NCBI GenBank assembly: GCA_024653845.1
Contig: JANLHA010000357.1
Span: 1 to 22,392, forward strand
DNA: 22,392 nt
Reading direction: 5' to 3'
Origin: Candidatus Omnitrophota bacterium
GTDB taxonomy: Bacteria > Omnitrophota > Gorgyraeia > Zapsychrales > JANLHA01
The notes below the pieces were generated by a model that worked only from the letters and a program-made list of their open reading frames with translations, searched no databases and was not told the DNA's origin. Made by a program: the position numbers and the translations under genes. This document shows, piece by piece, positions 21,001 to 22,392 of the stretch (positions are counted from its first letter, which is position 1; the number at the start of each line of letters is the position of its first letter).

Positions 21001-22392
21001 CCATTGACGAGCCGATTGCAAAGATTGATGCTCTGGGAAAAAGGCATTCGTTATACGTTGATGTCGACATGGTATGGGTTAATTGGGTTTAATCCGCATG
21101 CGTCTTTCATTTCGGAAGACATCGCTGCAGTGCAACAACTTAGCCACACGCAGATCGCCATGGGCCGTAATCCACGATTTGCTGCAGGAAAAACTTTCTG
21201 GACCAAATTCCGTGAAGCCTACAGCCATAAAGAATGGATGGCGGCATATCCGCGTTGGTCAGGCGGGTCCATTCAGGCGGGCAATGACTATCTCACCCAA
21301 CAGCTCGAAGATTATGGCCCGCGATCCTTTGCCGCCAAAGAAGTCCGACGCAACGGTGGCCGCTTCTTCTGGAGCGCGCGATTTGGTTTCTTCAACATTT
21401 TCATGGGCATCATTGCCGTTGTGTTGAACTTGAGTCCTTTTGCTGGAATTCTCGTCGCGTTCTGGGCGATCGGTGCCGTATTCAACCAGGTTTTGACTTT
21501 GCATGGATTGGTTGCTTATATGAGAGGCAAGGGTTTCAATCACTTGACAGCATTGATCGGTTTGGTGGCAGGCTTCTTTTTAACCGGTAATGTTCTTTGG
21601 GCGGTGCTGGCTGGTAACTTAGGCGGATTTATTGTCGCTGCCGGAGCTTGGTTGGCTGGCCGGGTGCGCGACATGCACTTGTTCCCACCGCAGTTGGTCA
21701 TTCATACTTTCGCGCAAGAACCGTTCATGACTCAATTCTTGCGTTTCGTGCTCTCCGGTGGTGGTGGAAATCCGCAAGATCACAATCCAATGGTCGCTCA
21801 TTTTATTAAAGAAACAGGTATTTTCCATGTGGTGGCCAATAGCAGCGGTGTGGATTCTTTGTCGGATGATGATGTTAATAAAGTTTTTGCCAAGGTTCAG
21901 TCGAAGTTGCGTTGGTTGAATGTTAGCGCCTTGCTTCTCTTTGGTGGATTTGCAGCTTCATTTGTGATGGGTGTCCTTTTGAGCAATGTGGGATTGGCTG
22001 TGGCCAGCTTGCCGCTTTTGTTCTTAAGCCTCTTGGCCAGCTTGCCTTGGATTTTATTTGCCAAAACAGCCAGCGAAAAAGTTGGAGATAAAAAGAAAAT
22101 TCTCAAGACCTTGGTGGAAGGAGAAAATCAAGTGATCCATCGGGTCAATGCTGATGCTGCAAAGACCCGCAGCAAGAATAATCTTTTACGTGTCGTCGGT
22201 CTTGCCTTGGCTTCTGCAGCGATCTATTTCTCCTTCAATGGGATCAGCGTGAATATTCCTAGCGTCGTGGGATCGGTTCCGTTGAAAGTTTTGACAGGAG
22301 TGGTCATTTTCAAAGCGGTGTCTCTGATTGTTGATCTGTTGAGAAGAAATATCCAAATTATTGACGGTTTCTTCAAGAAAATATCTCAATAC
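1..22392 (+). CDS. Internal fragment of a giant multidomain membrane-associated protein
   Basis: Frame +1 is open across the entire window, 7,464 codons with no stop, and both ends lie inside the gene, so neither the true start nor the stop is visible. The translation reads as real protein almost throughout, with purine-first codons, globular segments, coiled coils and membrane helices; leucine is mostly TTG and arginine is often CGA. Cysteine is almost absent: I see only four, in two pairs. Order of parts: hydrophobic and Arg/Ser-rich N-terminal part, membrane helices, a roughly 5,430-residue exported region with peptidase-fold, glycosidase-type and beta-rich domains, then a membrane anchor, helix bundle and glycosyltransferase-like domain. 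Proteins of this size are known from Omnitrophota and are thought to act in attachment to and breakdown of other cells. A role in handling surface polysaccharides is inferred from the domain content. Apart from the frame-switch region at 1141-1457 I see no sign of a frameshift or decay. Confidence 0.95.
211..309 (+). other. Hydrophobic membrane segment(s) near the window start
   Basis: Frame +1 residues about 71-103 are hydrophobic and aromatic (for example FAWLMGGLVQFVYYVVGLFA), long enough for one helix or a tight hairpin. An acidic Glu/Val-rich stretch precedes it and an Arg-rich region follows, so by the positive-inside rule the Arg-rich side would face the cytoplasm. Confidence 0.6.
367..1140 (+). 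other. Arg/Ser-rich, probably disordered region of the giant protein
   Basis: Frame +1 here is dominated by Arg, Ser, Gly, Val and Ala, with clusters such as RSVRSVRRASGRRSSGRSG followed by an acidic run (ADAESEGDASDSRSEGE). No domain is recognised. Codon choice differs from the rest of the window: GTA, AGT, TCT, CGT and AGA are common, while the later region prefers GTC/GTG, AGC, TTG and CGA. The purine-first pattern still supports frame +1 as coding. It may be a flexible cytoplasmic linker or nucleic-acid or polyanion binding tail; this is inference from charge only. Confidence 0.5.
1139..1146 (+). promoter_or_regulatory. Strong Shine-Dalgarno sequence for the nested ORF
   Basis: AAGGAGGT matches the anti-Shine-Dalgarno end of 16S rRNA over all eight bases, and its GGAGG core ends six bases before ATG 1152, which is ideal spacing. 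The about 80 bases upstream (AT- and CA-rich, with CAATCAACTCAACACAACC just before) look more like a leader than like the protein text around them. In frame +1 the same bases read Gln-Gly-Gly. This site is the main reason for the start chosen for the nested ORF. I see no convincing promoter upstream. Confidence 0.6.
1141..1464 (+). other. Frame +1 Ser/Thr-rich stretch overlapping the nested ORF
   Basis: If translated as part of the giant protein this segment is low-complexity (runs such as KSSSSSTTTVKS) and changes to Phe/Val/Arg-rich at its end. It contains in-frame ATG codons at 1324 and 1363, neither with a good Shine-Dalgarno sequence. Codon bias here fits frame +3 better than frame +1. 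It is either a tolerant linker that allows a second gene in another frame, or accidental open frame joining two parts of the ORF. Confidence 0.45.
1152..1457 (+). CDS. Nested small ORF, 101 aa, unknown function, inside the giant gene in another frame
   Basis: A frame +3 ORF lies wholly inside the giant frame +1 ORF. It starts at ATG 1152, six bases after a GGAGG core, and ends at TAG 1455-1457. By hand count about 60 of its 101 codons end in C or G, 47 of them in C (many ATC, CTC, TTC, AAC, ACC), a pattern of a real coding frame. The frame +1 reading of the same bases is a Ser/Thr-rich text that looks like a shadow. The product reads as a small mixed alpha/beta protein: a strand pair near residues 43-57 (KIFLIFHDNGKIYTRYG), a charged helix near 67-87, and three cysteines (CDC at 27-29 and one near 92), against four in the whole giant frame. 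No signal peptide or membrane segment, so probably cytoplasmic. I do not recognise the family. It could be an overprinted gene, the last gene before a giant gene that really starts downstream, or a chance ORF. Confidence 0.5.
   Translation: MVTINTYRQPRVTSDLQIKYLLEVPKCDCLFTSTIDRKNGRTKIFLIFHDNGKIYTRYGLKGTWIELRNRDEHHEIRQLVLQAIRNKSVPCYKTASLDLLK
1468..1521 (+). other. Internal signal-peptide-like segment ending in Ala-Phe-Ala
   Basis: Frame +1 reads SRGVFVVSTFFFVPSVAFA, then STASS. This has a short basic part, a hydrophobic core with a helix-breaking Pro, and an A-X-A site typical of signal peptidase I, with the predicted cut between bases 1521 and 1522. Placed inside a giant ORF it could be a membrane helix, a processing site, or the true secretion signal of a protein starting upstream at ATG 1324 or 1363. 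Confidence 0.45.
1534..1680 (+). other. Two membrane helices with basic loops
   Basis: Frame +1 shows a helix at about 1543-1611 (GVLGLIFMGLLAAPVILVLV), a basic turn KNPKR, and a second hydrophobic stretch at about 1630-1680 (FFFGILSLVFAPIILPF) followed by KGARR. The basic residues on either side of the second stretch put both flanks in the cytoplasm by the positive-inside rule, so it may be re-entrant rather than spanning. Confidence 0.65.
1735..1809 (+). other. Internal signal-peptide-like helix ending in Ala-Leu-Ala
   Basis: Frame +1 has Met-Arg, a hydrophobic core (VMALVTLIFIGPSLILG) and the end PHYALA followed by QES, a near-textbook signal peptidase I site (cut between 1809 and 1810). 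It follows basic loops, so the chain after it should be exported. The next 100 residues are a soluble Ala/Thr/Asn linker and then domains. It either anchors the exported region or releases it. Confidence 0.55.
1909..2508 (+). other. Exported region, unrecognised alpha/beta part
   Basis: Follows a short Ala/Thr/Asn-rich linker. It contains a beta-rich part with lines such as YLIGRNHKGQVVRVGLTAKG and LEAQELVLMVAPED, then a charged helical part. A fold related to secretion adaptor barrels is possible but I cannot support it. It leads directly into the M23-like domain. Confidence 0.35.
2509..2799 (+). other. Degenerate M23/LytM-like (or lipoyl-type) beta domain
   Basis: Frame +1 follows the M23 peptidase pattern: VRTPVDGEITARG (family: V-A-P-x-D-G-x-V), then FDHL at 2641-2652 (family: Y-x-H-L), then RGRTVAAGDVVALSG (family: G-x-x-V-x-x-G-x-x-I-G-x-x-G), then LSLAFVQLKVNGRLMAL where active enzymes have H-x-H-F-E. 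The H-x-G-x-D zinc motif before the first strand and the H-x-H motif are both missing; only the middle His is kept. M23 enzymes cut peptidoglycan cross-links, and inactive copies act as regulators or binders. A lipoyl or HlyD-type sandwich domain is the main alternative. Confidence 0.45.
2881..3114 (+). other. Coiled coil
   Basis: About 78 residues rich in Lys, Glu and Leu with heptad spacing (for example KIKDLEEDVKKLKQKLEGLK), then a second helix with ISGVIENAIQLAEVSLDD. It separates the M23-like domain from the next globular region and probably forms a helical hairpin. Confidence 0.75.
3118..5397 (+). other. Large unrecognised globular region with a cysteine pair
   Basis: About 760 residues with no family I recognise. 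A mildly hydrophobic, Gly/Ala/Val-rich stretch at about 3238-3393 could be buried or membrane-associated. Two cysteines at 4471 and 4558, 29 residues apart, are the first of only two pairs in the ORF and could form a disulfide. Near 5041-5170 there is a Gly/Pro-rich beta part. No active-site motif was seen. Confidence 0.4.
5398..7170 (+). other. Long helical, partly coiled-coil rod
   Basis: About 590 residues rich in Glu, Lys, Gln, Ala and Leu with repeated heptad-like segments, such as LDDMVIALKAQVQNMQGRVA near 5461-5520 and RDALREELRKLLTLRVELAR near 7060-7125. Few glycines or prolines in the helical parts. It looks like a spacer or rod that would hold the C-terminal domains away from the N-terminal ones. 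No enzyme motif is visible. Confidence 0.6.
7606..7641 (+). other. EF-hand-like calcium loop
   Basis: Frame +1 reads DFDKDGKPQLDE, which matches the twelve-residue EF-hand loop (D-x-D-x-D-G, then acidic Glu at position 12) except for Pro at position 8 where a hydrophobic residue is usual. Calcium loops of this kind are common in exported adhesion and dockerin-type proteins. There is no clear flanking helix pair, so it is a single loop. Confidence 0.45.
7642..8490 (+). other. Beta-rich region resembling beta-barrel strands
   Basis: Alternating polar/apolar strands with tight turns, for example NIELRGFYQKREDI, GVQWTYKNVGIYTGMQYN, WELAVNASVNVTDDTTAYVG. The turn NVTD occurs twice (in INWNVTDRIDAMFEM near 7801-7845 and in VNVTDDTTAYVGM near 8389-8430). 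The second cysteine pair, CGENLC at 7714-7731, is at its start. The strand style resembles outer-membrane barrels, but a soluble beta solenoid or sandwich is equally possible. Confidence 0.4.
8491..8979 (+). other. Unrecognised mixed alpha/beta region
   Basis: About 160 residues between the beta-rich region and a coiled coil, with strands such as DFYILRYSVTPDGEILSYGW and YYVMVLYKGRMIR. No family recognised and no catalytic motif seen. Confidence 0.35.
8980..9150 (+). other. Coiled coil with Ala/Lys/Glu-rich tail
   Basis: Heptad-like helix (EAEIAALQADVKKMKEELTK, then AKEELVKLQAEEAKAKAA) ending in a Gln/Thr/Pro linker. It leads into the toroid domain and acts as a spacer. Confidence 0.75.
9160..10440 (+). 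other. Six-hairpin (alpha/alpha) toroid, glycosidase-like domain
   Basis: About 425 residues of paired helices with the loop motifs of six-hairpin glycosidase-like proteins: RTAAVTYDMALRVI near 9292-9333, WLGLGAVQEY after HAGPN, ADFLMKLQNKDGGIRMG near 9607-9657, KSTENN then LYQITGDVKYKKVADRI near 9709-9801, ATDATNWAPLERM near 9913-9951, and a last helix pair with DTGHGWTTATA. Members of this fold cleave or phosphorolyse polysaccharides, and some only bind. Acidic residues in the central cavity (for example Glu of STEN, Asp of ATDA and DTGH) are candidates for catalysis. Whether it is active cannot be judged by eye. It lies in the exported part between coiled coil and unknown region. Confidence 0.6.
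10441..11334 (+). other. Unrecognised region after the toroid
   Basis: About 300 residues starting with a short helical linker, then a mixed region (YGFVTIVGVGIIPLTEELL near 10699-10755), a beta-rich part near 11000-11150 and a charged helical end. Possibly a beta module packed on the toroid. No family recognised. Confidence 0.35.
10955..10978 (+). repeat. Short perfect inverted repeat in coding sequence
   Basis: CCGTTCCAT and ATGGAACGG are perfect reverse complements, nine base pairs with a six-base loop. It is not followed by a T-run, so it is not a terminator. It may have no function. Confidence 0.5.
11335..11604 (+). other. Lys/Pro-rich linker ending in an internal signal-like Ala-His-Ala site
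   Basis: A basic, Lys/Pro/Ala-rich linker near 11335-11450 is followed by a Pro-rich stretch (PLPILPEPVMPLPVLPQPKP) and then the short hydrophobic segment IGGFVLSFFVGTAHA with QEVPAAAP after it. The Ala-His-Ala/Gln-Glu end is a typical signal peptidase I site, with the cut between 11604 and 11605. The hydrophobic core is only about ten residues, shorter than a spanning helix. It could be a processing point or the remains of a fused secreted protein. Confidence 0.5.
11605..12690 (+). other. Mixed region with calcium-loop-like motif and coiled coil
   Basis: Starts with an Ala/Pro linker, then an acidic helix. YYRDVNANQKFDDGPE at 11884-11931 resembles the D-x-N-x-N-G-x-x-D-x-G-E calcium loop of SdrD-type surface repeats (Gln replaces the usual Gly). 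A coiled coil at about 12016-12180 (YEGLQEQVQAYQDRIEMLQA) follows, then a beta/alpha part and a helical approach to the first TIM barrel. No catalytic family recognised. Confidence 0.45.
12700..13611 (+). other. First TIM-barrel glycosidase-like domain, probably inactive
   Basis: Reads as a clan GH-A type barrel. Strand 1 is FWGFDYLPF, then LMKAMGFHTIRTP. Strand 4 is IIGVEF: the Glu at 13021 stands where the acid/base lies but the usual preceding Asn is Val. Strand 6 is VDMVGVK, strand 7 YLWVGVPAID, strand 8 VIPFADQWW, then DRQPRQAA at 13537-13560. Aligned with the second barrel (same strand 6, 7, 8 and DERxQA markers, in order), Trp at 13282 replaces the nucleophile Glu. It therefore looks like a sugar-binding pseudoenzyme arising from tandem duplication. 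Confidence 0.6.
13621..13785 (+). other. Coiled coil between the two TIM barrels
   Basis: Gln/Leu/Lys-rich heptads (KKDLQAQLQSLKQQQETLKE and onwards). It joins the first and second barrels; a similar coil follows the second barrel, so barrel plus coil may be the repeated unit. Confidence 0.75.
13786..14850 (+). other. Second TIM-barrel glycosidase domain, clan GH-A type, likely catalytic
   Basis: Strand 4 ends WVTFGNEYN, with the Asn-Glu pair typical of the acid/base in clan GH-A (Glu at 14140-14142). Strand 6 is VDIWGFNTYRW and strand 7 is FYIAEIGIP, whose Glu at 14500-14502 fits the nucleophile, 120 residues after the acid/base as expected. Strand 8 is YMEFSDEWDG, then DRTPGEAA at 14782-14805. 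Such enzymes hydrolyse or transglycosylate beta-linked glycans by a retaining mechanism. Substrate cannot be read from the sequence. The family is probably near GH2, GH5 or GH17 but I cannot place it exactly. It lies outside the cytoplasm in the topology model. Confidence 0.65.
14851..14985 (+). other. Coiled coil after the second barrel
   Basis: Helix with Leu/Lys/Glu heptads (LLVKLENLKREKLQLEMDLR), matching the position of the coil after barrel one. Confidence 0.7.
14986..16520 (+). other. Beta-rich modules, possibly carbohydrate-binding
   Basis: About 510 residues of mostly beta sequence with many aromatic residues and short turns (VKIEGTFVVDANQ, LKVTYFYGPDYQILDEVG, YDFITVFVPQEA, WRVDWIELQDGRMLAQIGFL). 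Such beta sandwiches usually follow glycosidase barrels and bind sugars. I cannot name a family. No catalytic motif is seen. Confidence 0.4.
16705..16736 (+). repeat. Perfect 14-bp inverted repeat with 4-base loop
   Basis: GATTTGGTCAAATC (16705-16718), loop CGAT, GATTTGACCAAATC (16723-16736): the arms are perfect reverse complements. In protein it encodes DLVKSDDLTKS. No T-run follows and the frame continues, so it is not a terminator. It could form a stable mRNA hairpin or cruciform. Confidence 0.8.
16790..17960 (+). other. Second helical toroid-like domain
   Basis: About 390 residues of helix pairs: RTDEEAEVIRFLVKSGHLAE near 16837-16896, YNVLTG, ARAQLAIAEAALDYARK near 17035-17088, then ESNRYMVSTNARAYLTLREF near 17233-17286. 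STNARAYL recalls the STENN helix start of the first toroid, and IPDHEDWTW could line a cavity. Likely a second six-hairpin type domain, weaker than the first. It ends with a Gly/Pro-rich loop and leads to the membrane anchor. Confidence 0.45.
18097..18174 (+). other. Membrane anchor helix
   Basis: Hydrophobic segment WALYMGLMAILILVGWTLVT followed by MARRRN. The Arg cluster after it places the C-terminal side in the cytoplasm, so the glycosidase-type domains before it are outside. This is the key topological mark of the window. Confidence 0.85.
18175..18894 (+). other. Cytoplasmic helical region between anchor and bundle
   Basis: About 240 soluble residues rich in charged helices (DEQIERHISNAFTRWAGAIM, RIINNELDGPREIEDSRDIW), with no recognised family. 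By topology it is cytoplasmic. Confidence 0.45.
18895..19764 (+). other. Multi-helix membrane bundle, about eight to ten helices
   Basis: Successive hydrophobic stretches at about 18913-18969, 19030-19080, 19201-19260, 19261-19320, 19324-19374, 19444-19497, 19540-19614, 19654-19700 and 19705-19755. It directly precedes the glycosyltransferase-like domain, as in membrane polysaccharide synthases where the bundle forms the glycan channel. The exact helix count is uncertain. Confidence 0.8.
19855..21345 (+). other. GT-A fold glycosyltransferase-like domain, divergent
   Basis: About 495 residues flanked by membrane helices, with an order of motifs seen in processive GT2, GT84 and GT48 enzymes. 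First strand KIAVVFFSGDSLFPL; a strand VAFYLASNK; then GFGFKSAGMTGMD followed by TMIVIDRGATVLDVEGFVED near 20686-20748, where IDRG stands in place of D-x-D. ITVTNRG follows, then FISEDI at 21106-21123 where these families have T-E-D or S-E-D-I, then GNDYLTQQLEDYG near 21280-21318 where others have Q-x-x-R-W or G-R-D-x-x-x-x-Q. GT-A enzymes transfer a sugar from a nucleotide sugar on the cytoplasmic side. The changed metal-binding motif could mean a metal-independent or inactive domain. Confidence 0.5.
21361..22392 (+). other. C-terminal membrane bundle, runs past the window end
   Basis: Hydrophobic stretches near 21382-21477, 21484-21516, 21547-21600, 21601-21657, 21919-21980, 21985-22062, 22189-22240 and 22267-22335, with a soluble loop at about 21661-21900 that has GGGGNPQD. 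The helices after the glycosyltransferase-like domain fit a synthase-type arrangement. The last codon in the window is still coding, so more domains follow. Confidence 0.8.

Noticed and set aside
1..22392. tRNA, rRNA, CRISPR arrays, insertion sequences or SecA-like helicase domains (known in other giant Omnitrophota proteins)
   Set aside because: None seen. No regularly spaced repeats, no transposase motifs, and no Walker-type or DEAD motifs in the frame +1 translation.

Overview
The whole window is one uninterrupted reading frame. Frame +1 has no stop codon from base 1 to base 22392 (7,464 codons) and is open at both ends, so this is an internal slice of a gene for a giant bacterial protein. 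The best guess at source is Candidatus Omnitrophota (the OP3 lineage, which includes Ca. Velamenicoccus archaeovorus), where proteins of tens of thousands of residues are known and linked to attachment to and degradation of other cells. That assignment is inference from size and domain content; there is no rRNA or marker gene here.

Layout of the giant protein. Bases 1-1140: an acidic stretch, a hydrophobic membrane segment and an Arg/Ser-rich, probably disordered region. Bases 1141-1460: a Ser/Thr-rich stretch whose DNA also carries a separate 101-codon ORF in frame +3 with a near-ideal Shine-Dalgarno sequence. Bases 1460-1810: several hydrophobic helices ending in two Ala-X-Ala sites that look like signal-peptidase cleavage sites. 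Bases 1810-18100 (about 5,430 residues): a soluble, almost cysteine-free region that should lie outside the cytoplasm. It carries a degenerate M23/LytM-like beta domain, long coiled coils, beta-rich segments, two calcium-loop-like motifs, an (alpha/alpha) toroid of the six-hairpin glycosidase type, a Pro-rich linker with another internal signal-like site, two tandem related TIM barrels (the first has lost its nucleophile position, the second looks catalytic), beta modules and a second helical toroid-like domain. Bases 18100-22392: a membrane anchor, a multi-helix bundle, a domain with the order of motifs of a GT-A fold glycosyltransferase, and another helix bundle that runs out of the window.

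How it may work. The topology (Arg-rich flank just after the anchor at 18174, glycosidase-type domains before it, glycosyltransferase-like domain after it) suggests glycan-cleaving or glycan-binding modules outside the inner membrane, tethered in one polypeptide to a membrane glycosyltransferase-like machine facing the cytoplasm. Cyclic glucan synthases combine the same kinds of part in a much smaller protein. Several domains appear to be inactive copies, so binding or scaffolding may matter as much as catalysis. All domain assignments come from motif reading by eye and need profile or structure searches.
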